This document shows, piece after piece, positions 35,850 to 45,238 of a stretch of 64,000 nucleotides of DNA. The position numbers and the translations under genes are program-made. The notes below the pieces were generated by a model that saw nothing but the letters and a program-made list of their open reading frames with translations, had not been told where the DNA came from and made no database searches. The DNA is taken from NCBI RefSeq assembly GCF_002278135.3, contig NZ_CP029425.2, positions 682,001-746,000 of the forward strand, given 5' to 3'. Every line of letters starts with the position of its first letter. Position 1 is the first letter of the stretch. Source of the DNA: Bradyrhizobium ottawaense. GTDB taxonomy: Bacteria; Pseudomonadota; Alphaproteobacteria; Rhizobiales; Xanthobacteraceae.

Positions 35850-36285
35850 TCTTCTCCGCTTGGGCAGCTGACAGCAAAATCGACGCCGACCGGCGGGCGA
35901 TAACGGCGCTCAACCTCCAAGATTCGGCCTGATGACGTTCGGTGATGTCACGAGTAAGCTTTGCGAAGCCGACTAACTCTCCCGATTCATCACGATGGTG
36001 TCGACAACAAGCGCCGAGGACCGCTGCCGTCCTTGTGTACTCGCCATGCCTCCGAATGGAAAAGGCCAGTTTCGCGTACAGCCGCAAATGCCGCCCTGCG
36101 CTTCTTTGTCTCGTTCTCTTCAGGCGTATAGAACGTCGGGAAGGACTTTCTGATATCTCATCAGCCGAATAACCCTTGAGCCTTTCTGCGCCGGGCACTC
36201 CCACGTTTGAACGCGGCCCTCTGTGCAACATGAAGATGGCGTAATCGACAATAGCATATAGAAGCAGCTCGAACCGGGCGCGCAT
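35850..36285 (-). pseudogene. PAS-domain histidine kinase remnant
   Basis: LYAIVDYAIFMLHR, then PGAERLKGYSADEI match the start of a PAS kinase. The middle is out of frame (the other frame shows KVLPDVLY), and RDESGELVGFAKLTRDITER is the PAC end. No H-box remains. It was a different kinase from 33213 and is upstream of it. Confidence 0.7.
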
Positions 36286-36486
36286 CCCCGATGCGTTCGA
36301 ATGGTGTCGGCCTCATTTTTCCTGGAAGGGCAGAACAAGGGTCATAGCGAACTTGATACCTAAGGGATTGTTGAATCGGAAAAGGTAGCAGGCGGCCTGA
36401 TCGGCCCTCGTTGTGCTGATACGAGCATCTGGATCTCCGGCGAAGGCGCTTGCGTTGATGGACCGACTCAATGTCGGCGTATTGGC

Positions 36487-36667
36487 AAACCGGGCCAGCT
36501 TGGTTGCACCTTCCCAAAGCTCTACGGCATGCCCGTCCACGAGGTGCCTAGCCCTATCCCTTGCCGCTGCTTCGTCTTAGACATCAAGATCGACCCGAAG
36601 CTGTAAGATCGACCCGAAGCTGTATGTGCCCATCGGCATCGATGATGTAAGCGCGAAAGTCCGGCAT
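36487..36667 (-). pseudogene. Small rhizobial protein broken by a 19-bp duplication and a stop
   Basis: MPDFRAYIIDADGHIQLRVD begins in the normal way, then the tandem 19-bp duplication (36586-36623) shifts the frame. Beyond it one frame reads DEAAARDRARHLVDGHAVEL, then WEGATKLARF, the usual end, but with TAA just before DEAAA. I recognise the type (short Bradyrhizobium protein ending VELWEG) but no function. Confidence 0.65.
36586..36623. repeat. Exact 19-bp tandem duplication
   Basis: AAGATCGACCCGAAGCTGT twice without a gap. As 19 is not a multiple of 3, it shifts the frame of the gene around it. Confidence 0.9.
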
Positions 36668-36727
36668 GATCCTGGCCAAAACCCGCTATGTTCCAGAACC
36701 GGGACGAGTTTAGAGGCGATCTCCGAG

Positions 36728-36913
36728 TCAATTCGCCGGGCGGTCTCGCCGGGCCAAAAAACCGTGACCTTTTGCGATACGGTCGGCAAGCTTTTCCCAG
36801 TCCTCGGCGAGCCGAAGCCAGGGCTCTCGGTCAATGGGACTGACGGCTTGCGCCGCCAGAACTCTGCACTCTTCTGCTTCTTCGCGGAACCTATGGGCGT
36901 CCCTTTCGGTCAC
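36728..36913 (-). CDS. Small conserved-type rhizobial protein, 61 aa
   Basis: MTERDAHRFREEAEECRVLA, then AVSPIDREPWLRLAEDWEKLAD: one helical hairpin with a REEAEECR motif and a W-L-x-L-A-E-D-W repeat, common in Bradyrhizobium small proteins. The frame is intact. Function unknown. Confidence 0.65.
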   Translation of the reverse strand: MTERDAHRFREEAEECRVLAAQAVSPIDREPWLRLAEDWEKLADRIAKGHGFLARRDRPAN

Positions 36914-37754
36914 GTGAATGCTCGCAACATAATCTCCTAATATGCGGCCGCGAGCTGATCGTTCCGCCGCTTTTGCGCCTGTTCTTTTTAGCGATGTTCG
37001 CTGAGTATCGTTGCGGATGCGGTGATGTCCGGCAAGACCACACTAGGAGATCTCCGGGTCGTACCGGGCCGCGCCCTAATGGCGTTCACGGGCCGCGAAG
37101 CGAGCTAGGGATACCCGCAAGCGGCAGGGACCATCCGACGTCCGAGATGGGTCAAAAGCAGATGGTTGTGGGCGCGTGAAGGAGCGCTAGGCGCCAACCG
37201 AGGACACTTGTCGCTGCGGTGCCGGCACCTAGTTTGTCTCTTACGGAGAGCAGATCGTAATCGATGCGATCTAAGACAGAATCTTCGCAGCCCTCATTGG
37301 AGGGGTGTGAGACATGATTTTTTCGGTACTCCTTGGCTGCATGCCGAAATGTTCGGGATTAAGGGCTGAAAATCGCCGGAGGTATGGCTGGCTCGATGAC
37401 TTGAGCGACCTGATTCGTCCGTAGACCGGATCAATTAAGCGATCTTACCTTTTGCCCCGGGGCCAAACCTAAGGGATTGGAATTGAACGCGTTTTGGGGC
37501 CAGATGGGGTCCTTCACATGGAGAATGTTGGAACTCGGTTGCTCTCCCTCCGCCAGCCTTCGCAAACAAAGTTTGCGCAAGGCTGTCGCGCCGAAGCCCG
37601 CGGGGCGGAGGCGGACTCGTTGCCGTTTGCTTTGGTTCAGCAAGCCGGGACGAACTTTTTTTCGAGGTCTCCGCTCCGACGCCGCCAGCATTCCCTGGAC
37701 GGAATGCCGATGCCATCCTCTTCTGATGATCCACCGCGGACGCCGCACGAGCGT
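36914..37754. other. 841-bp non-coding boundary between accessory and core regions
   Basis: Holds a dispersed-repeat copy (GATGGGTCAAAAGCAGATGG, 37146-37165), a hairpin at 37555-37584 (AGCCTT..GCAAAC-AAA-GTTTGC..AAGGCT), and before it CTCTCCCTCCGCCA, which resembles the 3' end of a tRNA-Ser. No gene is seen. Confidence 0.45.
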
Positions 37755-38870
37755 TCAGCACCGACCTGACGGGAAGCCGACACGCGTCGGATTACACTCC
37801 GGCAGCTTGTCCAACGAGCTGCCAAACCATCTACTCGCCAACGAGCCATCATTGTCGATCCAGGGGATCGGTGGCAATTGCGGCAGGTAGGATGCATACG
37901 GCATGACTTTCGCAAGCGTCACTCTGCCCGGAAATTGTGTGAGGAATGCCTTGTTCATTCCGCCGTCCAGTCCGCTGTATATCGGGGCAGCCGGAACGTT
38001 GTCTTCAAGCAATCGCGCGTATTCGAGCTCGTCGGAGCGCCTCTTCTCCAGCGCCCGCCGCGCGATTTCCGGATTGACGACGAAGGGGGGACATTTTTCG
38101 GTAGGGTTGAACACTGGAGGCGACGGCGAATTCAGGGGAGGTCGCGCATCGAACACATAGCGGCGGTCGCACACATCCACCCTTGGTTCGAGTCGCGTCG
38201 TCTCGAAATGATCGTTGCCGATCTTGAGCATTTTCCAGAAGACCAGGTTGGGGCTATTTCGATGCCGCGCCAGGTTTGCCGGCGTCAGGCGGAACGGATA
38301 GGCCTGGACCTGGAACGACGGCCGGCCGCCGAGGAATGAGTCGCGTGCCAGCGAATAGATTTCGCTGATCTGTTCGTCGGTCATGGCATAGCAACCGCTC
38401 GACCAGCAGTCGCCGTGGATCATGAGGAAGCTGCCGTTGCGCTTGTTCGCCTTGTCGAACGTGTTGGGAAAGCCGAGGTTGATCGAAAGATGGAAGTTGG
38501 AGTTGGGATTCATCAGCTCGGGTGTAATCGTATAGAACCCTTCCGGAGCCTGTCGGTCGCCCTCGTACAATTTCGGCCCGAGATCGCCCGACCACCGACA
38601 GATCGGATAGGTCTTGAGGATCTGGAAACGGTCGGTCGCGTCCTGCTTCCAGACCTCGAGCTCGGCCTCCTCCTTGAACAGGCGCACGACGATAGGTGAA
38701 TATTTCGGCATCTTCTTCTGTTCGAGCAGCGAGAGCAGCTCAGCGGGTAGCTCCCTCGTTGCCTTGGCTGGCAACGGCTTGCTGCTTTCGCCAAGACAAA
38801 TGACCGGCGTCAAGGCAGTGGCAAAAGCCGCCGCCAGCACAAGTACACGTCGGACCATGGCGCGGATCAC
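37755..38870 (-). CDS. L,D-transpeptidase (YafK/YkuD type)
   Basis: 371 residues with a signal peptide (VLVLAAAFATALTPVIC). The YkuD domain (~55-200) includes FKEEAELEVWK, then APEGFYTITP, and the catalytic block MIHGDCWSSGCYAMTD with His and Cys. It makes 3-3 peptidoglycan cross-links or anchors. The 150-residue C-terminus is Pro-rich and ends in low-complexity sequence. A start at residue 5 (MVRRV) is possible. First core-type gene after the accessory region. Confidence 0.88.
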   Translation of the reverse strand: MIRAMVRRVLVLAAAFATALTPVICLGESSKPLPAKATRELPAELLSLLEQKKMPKYSPIVVRLFKEEAELEVWKQDATDRFQILKTYPICRWSGDLGPKLYEGDRQAPEGFYTITPELMNPNSNFHLSINLGFPNTFDKANKRNGSFLMIHGDCWSSGCYAMTDEQISEIYSLARDSFLGGRPSFQVQAYPFRLTPANLARHRNSPNLVFWKMLKIGNDHFETTRLEPRVDVCDRRYVFDARPPLNSPSPPVFNPTEKCPPFVVNPEIARRALEKRRSDELEYARLLEDNVPAAPIYSGLDGGMNKAFLTQFPGRVTLAKVMPYASYLPQLPPIPWIDNDGSLASRWFGSSLDKLPECNPTRVGFPSGRC

Positions 38871-38903
38871 TGCTGTGCCTCCAGCCCTTCCGACCGCAGG
38901 CCG

Positions 38904-39581
38904 CTACTTCTCGAAACCGACGAACACCGTCGCTTCCTCGACGGACTTCCGCTCCGACACCACGGCATTCGCCGGAAAGGTTTCATCCGGCCAGCCCAGC
39001 GCGATGCTTTTCATGATGACTTGATCGTCGGCTATGCCCGCGTGCTCGCGCACCACGGGGGACTGCATGATGCCCTGGCTGTTGATCACGGCGCCGAGCC
39101 CGCGCGACCACGCGGCATTGACCAGGGCGGTCGCCACGGCGCCGCAGTCGAAGGGCGTATCGTCGCTACCGTCAAGCACGCGATCATAGGTGATGATCAC
39201 GCAGACGGGCGCGTCGAACTGGCGGAAGCCGCGCAGCACCCAGTCCTGGCGCTTTTCCGTGTTGTCGCGCTCGATTCCCATCGCGGAGAATAATTGTTTG
39301 GCGACGCCGACCTGCCTGTCACGGTGCTTGCCTGCAAAGGCCTGGCCCGTGCGGAACTCGCGCGACTGCGGGATGCCCGCCACCATCCGTTCGGTGTTGC
39401 CGGCGCGGATCCGATCCAGCGGTTCGCCGGTGATGACATAGAAATTCCAGGGCTGGGTGTTCATCGACGAGGGAGCGCGCATCGCCAAACCAATGATTTC
39501 CGCAATCAGCTCCTTGGGTACCGGATCGGGTTTGTAGCCGCGGATACTCCGGCGACCGAGGATGACGTCATCGAACTGCAT
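38904..39581 (-). CDS. Nitroreductase family protein
   Basis: 225 residues. FMN-binding pattern RRSIRGYKPDPVPKELI, MRAPSSMNTQPWNFYVITG, later ALVNAAWSRGLGAVINS and IALGWPDETFPAN. It reduces nitro or quinone substrates with NAD(P)H. Monocistronic, next to a LysR regulator in the same direction. Confidence 0.92.
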   Translation of the reverse strand: MQFDDVILGRRSIRGYKPDPVPKELIAEIIGLAMRAPSSMNTQPWNFYVITGEPLDRIRAGNTERMVAGIPQSREFRTGQAFAGKHRDRQVGVAKQLFSAMGIERDNTEKRQDWVLRGFRQFDAPVCVIITYDRVLDGSDDTPFDCGAVATALVNAAWSRGLGAVINSQGIMQSPVVREHAGIADDQVIMKSIALGWPDETFPANAVVSERKSVEEATVFVGFEK

Positions 39582-39736
39582 TTGTGTGGAATTCCCCTGA
39601 CAAGCTCTGAAACAGTTAGGACTTTCGCGGTTTCGGCACCCTCGCGCAAGCGTCGGCGGTGCGTCCTCAACGGTCCAGCCACGCGGAACACGATCGCATC
39701 AGTCTGGATTGACTGACGCTCTCTCCGCCATCAGCC

Positions 39737-40690
39737 TCATCCCGCCAGTTTCCACCTCCCATCCCCCGCCCGCTTCAGCGCGGGATCGCTCACTAGCACA
39801 TGCTCGGCAAGGAAATCGATGAACGCGCGGACGCGTGCGGGCAGGGGGGCGGTGTGGCCGACATAGACGGCGTGGATGTCTTCGCGGTCGCCGGGATTGT
39901 AGTTCTGCAGCACCGGCACGAGGCGGCCGGATTCGATGTCGGGGCCGATATGGAAGAGCGCGAGGCGGGCGAGGCCGACGCCGCCCAGCGCCAGCCGGCG
40001 GGCGACTTCGCCGTCGCTGGCGCGTGCGACCGGCGGCGGCACGGCTTCCTCGGTGCGATCGCCGCGCCGGAATGGCCATCCGCCGCGGATGCGCGGAAAG
40101 GTCCAGCCGATGCCGCGGTGCTCAGTGAGATCCGCCGGCGTCCTGGGCGTGCCAAAGCGCGCCAGATAGTTTGGGGTGCCGACGACCACCATGCGGCTGC
40201 TGCCGAGCTTGCGCGCGATCAGGCGGGACGCTTTCAGAGGTCCCACACGGATCGCAACGTCGGCATGCTCCTGCATCAAGTCGACCAGCGTGTCGGTCAG
40301 CACGAGATCGAGCGTGACCTCGGGATGCTGTTCCAGGAAGCGGGGGATCAGCGGCATCATATGCAGCATGCCGAACGGGATATTGCAGTTGACCGTGAGG
40401 CGGCCGCGCGGCGCCGCGCCTGACGCCGCCTCGCGCTCGGCTTCCTCCATCTCCGCGAGGATCCGCACGGCCCGCTGATAGAACGCCTGGCCTTCCTCGG
40501 TCAGGGTCAGCTTGCGCGTGGTGCGGTTGACGAGGCGCGAGCCGAGGCGGGCCTCCAGTCGCGACATCAGCTTGCTCACGCCCGACGGCGTCAGCCGCAG
40601 CTTTCGCGCGGCCTGGGTGAACCCGCCGAGATCGACGACGCGGACGAAGACCTCCATCTCGGCGGAGCGGTTGGTGTCGAAGCGGGCCAT
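39737..40690 (-). CDS. LysR family regulator
   Basis: 317 residues: winged helix (~5-65; GGFTQAARKLRLTPSGVSKLMSRLE with NRTTRKLTLTEEG) and the substrate-binding fold to the end. Divergent from the MFS gene with 97 bp between starts, so it probably controls that exporter. Confidence 0.93.
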   Translation of the reverse strand: MARFDTNRSAEMEVFVRVVDLGGFTQAARKLRLTPSGVSKLMSRLEARLGSRLVNRTTRKLTLTEEGQAFYQRAVRILAEMEEAEREAASGAAPRGRLTVNCNIPFGMLHMMPLIPRFLEQHPEVTLDLVLTDTLVDLMQEHADVAIRVGPLKASRLIARKLGSSRMVVVGTPNYLARFGTPRTPADLTEHRGIGWTFPRIRGGWPFRRGDRTEEAVPPPVARASDGEVARRLALGGVGLARLALFHIGPDIESGRLVPVLQNYNPGDREDIHAVYVGHTAPLPARVRAFIDFLAEHVLVSDPALKRAGDGRWKLAG

Positions 40691-40787
40691 GTTGAATTCA
40701 CGTCACAAATGATTGGATTGAGGACATTCTAATGGTTTTGCACGGGCACGGCTATCTGTGGCTCGTCTCATCCATCGGAGCCCACGC

Positions 40788-41969
40788 ATGCCTCCCGCCG
40801 TCCTCGCGCTCACCGCCGGTGCCTTCGGCATCGGCACCACTGAATTCATCATCATGGGCCTCTTGCTCCAGGTCGCCGCCGACATGCATGTCTCGGTACC
40901 GGTCGCGGGCCTGCTCATCTCCGGTTATGCGCTCGGCGTGTTCGTCGGTGCGCCCGTCCTGACGCTGGCGACGCGGCGGATGCCGCGCAAAACCGTGCTG
41001 CTCGCGCTGATGGCGATCTTCACGCTCGGCAATGCGGCCTGTGCGCTGGCGCCGAACTACGAATTGCTGATGGCCGCGCGGGTGCTGACCTCGCTTGCCC
41101 ACGGTACTTTCTTCGGTGTCGGGTCGGTGGTGGCGACGAGCCTCGTCGCCGAGGACAAGCGGGCCTCCGCGATTTCCACCATGTTCATCGGTCTCACCGT
41201 CGCGACGTTGCTGGGCGTGCCCTTCGGCGCCTGGTTCGGTCTGATGCTCGGCTGGCGCGCGGCGTTCTGGGCCGTGACGGTCATCGGCGTGATCGCCTTT
41301 GCCGTGGTTGCGGCCCTCGTGCCCGGCCATGTCGGCAACGGCGACAAGCCGGTCTCGCTTGCCGAGGAAGTATCGGTGCTCGGCCGCCCGCAAGTGTTGC
41401 TCGGCCTTGCCATGACCGTGTTCGGCTTTGCCGGCCTGTTCGTCGTCTTCACCTACATCCAGCCGATCCTGACGCGCTTCACCGGCTTTTCGGAAGGCGC
41501 GGTGTCGCCGATCCTGCTGGTGTTCGGCGTCGGCCTCGCGATCGGCAACGTTGCCGGCGGCAAGCTCGCCGACCGGGGCCTCGCCGGCGCGCTGATCGGA
41601 ACGCTTGCCGCGCTCGCCATCGTGCTGCTTGGGCTTGCCGCCGTGCTGTCGGTCAAGATCGCGGCGATCGTGCTGATCCTGCTGCTGGGTATCGCGGCCT
41701 TTGCGACCGTCGCCCCGCTCCAGCTTCGCGTGCTGGAAGCGGCCGGCCCCAGCGGCCGGACGCTCGCCTCAAGCCTCAACATCGCCGCGTTCAATCTCGG
41801 TAACGCTCTCGGCGCCTGGGCCGGTGGCGTCACCATCGACCGCGGGCTCGGCCTCTCGGCGCTGCCTCTGGTCGCAGCCGGCATCACCGCTGTCGGTCTG
41901 GTGCTGGCGCTGTGGAGCCTGCGGCTCGACCGCGCGCCGGCGGCCGTCGCGGCCTGCCCCGCGGAATAG
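40788..41969 (+). CDS. MFS transporter, DHA1/AraJ-like efflux type
   Basis: 393 residues from the ATG at 40788 (MPPAVLALTAGAFGIGTTEF); the ATG at 40758 is less likely. Twelve hydrophobic segments. Motif A between 2 and 3 is degenerate (LATRRMPRKT); the motif C region is GTFFGVGSVVA. AraJ/YdhP members export sugars or drugs. Pairs with the LysR regulator. Confidence 0.9.
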   Translation: MPPAVLALTAGAFGIGTTEFIIMGLLLQVAADMHVSVPVAGLLISGYALGVFVGAPVLTLATRRMPRKTVLLALMAIFTLGNAACALAPNYELLMAARVLTSLAHGTFFGVGSVVATSLVAEDKRASAISTMFIGLTVATLLGVPFGAWFGLMLGWRAAFWAVTVIGVIAFAVVAALVPGHVGNGDKPVSLAEEVSVLGRPQVLLGLAMTVFGFAGLFVVFTYIQPILTRFTGFSEGAVSPILLVFGVGLAIGNVAGGKLADRGLAGALIGTLAALAIVLLGLAAVLSVKIAAIVLILLLGIAAFATVAPLQLRVLEAAGPSGRTLASSLNIAAFNLGNALGAWAGGVTIDRGLGLSALPLVAAGITAVGLVLALWSLRLDRAPAAVAACPAE

Positions 41970-42089
41970 CGCAAGCGGCGCGATCGCGGACAATTCGCCG
42001 CGTCGCGCCGTTGGCCCATGCAGAAAACGCACCTGTACACATCCTTTCGCCATCCGTAACTTCCTCGGCGCAATTTCAGGAGGTGCGAC

Positions 42090-43661
42090 GTGGCGAAGAA
42101 GACGGCCAAGAAGACTGCCGAGAAGAAGACTGCTTCGAAGAAACCGGCGAAGACCTCCAGCAAGACCAGCGCAAGCCGCAAGGCCGTCGTTGCAAAGAAG
42201 GCGAAGAAGGCCGCGCAGCTCAAGCCGGCTTCATCGCGCCGTCCCCAGGGACCGGCCTGGCAGTGGTCGGCGGTGGAGACCGCGGCTGCAATCCGCTCCG
42301 GCGCAATCTCCGCAGTCGAAACCGTCGAAGCCCATCTCGAACGGATGCGCGCCGTCAATCCGAAGCTGAACGCGGTCGTCGTCGATCTCTCGGAAGAGGC
42401 GTTGAAGGCGGCGCATGCCGCGGACAAGCAGCGCGCCAAGGGCGGCGAGCTCGGCCTCCTGCACGGCGTGCCCATCACCATCAAGGAAAACGTCGATTAC
42501 GAGGGGCGGCCGAATTTCAACGGCGTGCCCGCCAACAAGGACCTGGTCGCGCCGTCGGATGCGCCTGTTGTTCGCAACCTGAAGAAATCAGGTGCGATCG
42601 TCATCGGGCTCACCAACACGCCGGAATTCTCCTTTCGCGGCTTTACCGACAACCCCCTGCACGGGCTGACGCTCAATCCCTGGGATCCCAATATCACCTG
42701 CGGCGGCTCCTCGGGCGGTGCGGGTTCGGCGGTCGCCGCCGGCATCGGCACCATCGCCCATGGGAATGACATCGGCGGCTCGCTGCGCTGGCCCGCGCAT
42801 TGCAACGGTGTCGCCACCATCAAGCCGACGCAGGGGCGCATCCCCGCGTTCAACGCGAGCGCAACGGCCGAGCGGCCGATGCTGGCGCATCTGATGTCGG
42901 CGCAGGGGCCGCTCGCGCGCCATGTCGCGGACGTTCGCCTTGCACTCGAGGTGATGAGCCGGCGCGATCCGCGCGATCCCTGGTGGGTGCCGGCGCCGCT
43001 GGTCGGCGAGAGGCCGAAGGGGCCGATCAAGGTGGCGCTGGCCAAGATCCCCGAGGACATGGAGGTCGACCCTTCCGTACGCGCCGCACTGCGCCAGGCC
43101 GCCGATCATCTCGAACGTTCCGGCTATCGCGTCAGCGAGGTCGAGGTGCCCGACATCAACGGCGTCTGGCAGACCTGGTGCGACATCATCACCAACGAGA
43201 CCGTGGTGATGCAGGAGGCCGGCATGCTGAAGGTCACCTCCGAGGACTTCCACAAGGCCTGGGGCGGCATGAAGGCCAAGGCCAATGTGCTCGATCTCAA
43301 GGCCTGGATGCAGGCGACCGCCGCGCGCAACGGCCACATCCGCGCCTGGCAATTGTTCTTCGAGGAGTACCCGGTCGTGCTGGCGCCGACCACGGTGAAG
43401 CCGACGCCGGGCCCGCGCGAGGATACCGTCAGCCCCGAGCGCGTGCGCGAGATCTTCTGGGGCGAGATCCGCTTCATCTCGGCGATCAACGTGCTGGGCC
43501 TGCCCGGCGCCGTGGTGCCGGTGGCCGTGCACGACGGCAAGCCGATCGGCGTGCAGCTCATTGCCGGGCGTTATCGCGAGGACCTCGCGCTCGACGCGGC
43601 GGCCGCGGTCGAGAAGCGCGCCGGCGTGCTCGCGCATCGGCTGTGGGAGAGCATGGTTTAG
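42090..43661 (+). CDS. Amidase with Lys-rich N-terminal tail
   Basis: 523 residues, GTG start preceded by CAGGAGG. Residues 1-48 are a Lys/Ala/Ser tail (KKTAKKTAEKK). The amidase-signature domain has catalytic Lys in ITIKENVD, cis-Ser and Ser in GGSSGGAGSAVAAG and DIGGSLRWPAHCNG. It cleaves amides such as indole-acetamide or acylamide. The basic tail is unusual for this family and resembles histone-H1-like sequence. Not coupled to neighbours. Confidence 0.9.
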   Translation: MAKKTAKKTAEKKTASKKPAKTSSKTSASRKAVVAKKAKKAAQLKPASSRRPQGPAWQWSAVETAAAIRSGAISAVETVEAHLERMRAVNPKLNAVVVDLSEEALKAAHAADKQRAKGGELGLLHGVPITIKENVDYEGRPNFNGVPANKDLVAPSDAPVVRNLKKSGAIVIGLTNTPEFSFRGFTDNPLHGLTLNPWDPNITCGGSSGGAGSAVAAGIGTIAHGNDIGGSLRWPAHCNGVATIKPTQGRIPAFNASATAERPMLAHLMSAQGPLARHVADVRLALEVMSRRDPRDPWWVPAPLVGERPKGPIKVALAKIPEDMEVDPSVRAALRQAADHLERSGYRVSEVEVPDINGVWQTWCDIITNETVVMQEAGMLKVTSEDFHKAWGGMKAKANVLDLKAWMQATAARNGHIRAWQLFFEEYPVVLAPTTVKPTPGPREDTVSPERVREIFWGEIRFISAINVLGLPGAVVPVAVHDGKPIGVQLIAGRYREDLALDAAAAVEKRAGVLAHRLWESMV

Positions 43662-43824
43662 TCCATGATTGTCGCCGCATTGGCGGCGCCATCTTTCTCC
43701 GCAAGGAGAAGGCATGGCGCCGCCACGGCCGTGCAGGTCGCACTTCGTTAATCCGCTTTAACCCGGATTCCGGCCAATTCGCCGACAAGCATTAGGGTTA
43801 CTTCCTCGATCTCTAAGCGAATTA

Positions 43825-43868
43825 TTGTCCGCTTTACCACCCGCCTCTAACACGGGGGCGGCGGACAA
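43825..43868 (+). promoter_or_regulatory. Hairpin in the metY leader
   Basis: TTGTCCGC (43825-43832) and GCGGACAA (43861-43868) pair perfectly around an inner GC-rich part. There is no T-run, so it is not a plain terminator. It ends 57 bp before the metY start. No SAM-II riboswitch core is recognised. Confidence 0.45.
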
Positions 43869-43924
43869 CGCACATGCCTCATACAGGCCAATAAGTGCGG
43901 CCCGCCCCACGCGGAGGTGGCACG

Positions 43925-45226
43925 ATGCGCAACGAGACGATCGCTATTCACGCCGGCTACGAGCCCGAAGCGACCACGCACGCGGTCGCCGTGCCGATCT
44001 ACCAGACCGCGGCCTACGCTTTCGATAGCGCCGATCACGGCGCGGCGCTCTTCAATCTCGAGGCCGAAGGCTTTCGCTACAGCCGCATCGCCAATCCGAC
44101 CAGCGCCGTGCTGGAGAAGCGCATCGCCCAGCTCGAAGGCGGCGTCGGTGCGCTTGCGGTTGCGACCGGACAGGCGGCGCTGCATTTCGCCTTCGTCAAC
44201 GTCGCCGATCACGGCGGCAACATCGTTTCCGTGCCGCAGCTTTACGGCACCACGCACACGCTGCTCTCACACATCCTGCCGCGGCAGGGCATCACCGCCC
44301 GCTTCGCCGAGAGCGACAAGCCGGAGGCGGTCGAGAAGCTGATCGACGAGAACACCCGCGCTGTGTTCGCCGAGACCATCGGCAATCCCGCCGGCAATGT
44401 CTGCGATATCGAGGCGCTGGCCAAAATCGCGCATGCACATGGCGTGCCCCTGATCGTCGACAACACCGTCGCAACCCCGATTCTGCTCAAGCCGTTCGAC
44501 TACGGCGCCGACATCGCCGTGCACTCACTGACAAAGTTTCTGGGAGGCCACGGCACCACGCTCGGCGGTGCCATCGTCGATTCCGGGAACTTCCCGTGGG
44601 CGAAATACGCCGATCGCTTCCCGGCCTACAACAAGCCCGACGCCTCCTATCACGGCCTCGTCTATGCCGAGCGCTTCGGCAAGACCGCCTATATCGAGCG
44701 CGCGCGCAGCGTCTATCAGCGCACCATGGGCTCGGTGCTGTCGCCGTTCAACGCTTTCCTGCTGCTGCAGGGCATCGAGACCGTGGCGCTGCGCATGGAG
44801 CGCCATGTCGAGAACGCGCGCAAGGTCGCCGAATTTGTCCGCAAGGATCCGCGCGTTGCCTGGGTCAATTACACCGGCTTTCCCGACAGCCCCTATTATC
44901 CGCTGGTGCAGAAATATCTCGATGGCAACGCCTCGTCACTGTTCACCTTCGGCATCAAGGGCGGAATGGAGGCCGGCAAGTCCTTCTATGACGCGCTGAA
45001 GCTGATCACGCGCCTCGTCAATATCGGCGATGCCAAGTCGCTGGCCTGCCATCCGGCCTCGACCACCCATCGGCAGATGTCGGCAGAGCAGCAGCGCGTC
45101 GCCGGCGTGCTGCCGGAAACGATCCGGCTCTCGATCGGCATCGAGCATGTCTCTGACATCATCGAGGACATCGACCAGGCGCTGGACAAGGCCTGCCTCT
45201 CGGCGCGCCTCGAGGCCGCGGAGTAG
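43925..45226 (+). CDS. metY: O-acetylhomoserine sulfhydrylase
   Basis: 433 residues (ATG at 43925 with GGAGG). Cys/Met metabolism PLP fold: PIYQTAAYAFDS, RYSRIANPTSAVLEKRIAQLEGG, then AVHSLTKFLGGHG with the PLP Lys. It makes homocysteine from acylhomoserine and sulfide. The opening and length fit MetY better than the shorter MetZ. metA follows 12 bp downstream. Confidence 0.9.
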   Translation: MRNETIAIHAGYEPEATTHAVAVPIYQTAAYAFDSADHGAALFNLEAEGFRYSRIANPTSAVLEKRIAQLEGGVGALAVATGQAALHFAFVNVADHGGNIVSVPQLYGTTHTLLSHILPRQGITARFAESDKPEAVEKLIDENTRAVFAETIGNPAGNVCDIEALAKIAHAHGVPLIVDNTVATPILLKPFDYGADIAVHSLTKFLGGHGTTLGGAIVDSGNFPWAKYADRFPAYNKPDASYHGLVYAERFGKTAYIERARSVYQRTMGSVLSPFNAFLLLQGIETVALRMERHVENARKVAEFVRKDPRVAWVNYTGFPDSPYYPLVQKYLDGNASSLFTFGIKGGMEAGKSFYDALKLITRLVNIGDAKSLACHPASTTHRQMSAEQQRVAGVLPETIRLSIGIEHVSDIIEDIDQALDKACLSARLEAAE

Positions 45227-45238
45227 GCGGCGGCGTCA

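Noticed and set aside
35681..35920. 79-codon minus-strand ORF
   Set aside because: Lies partly over the PAS-kinase remnant and has no recognisable domain.
43780..43924. SAM-II riboswitch before metY
   Set aside because: The conserved SAM-II core could not be seen; only a plain hairpin is supported.
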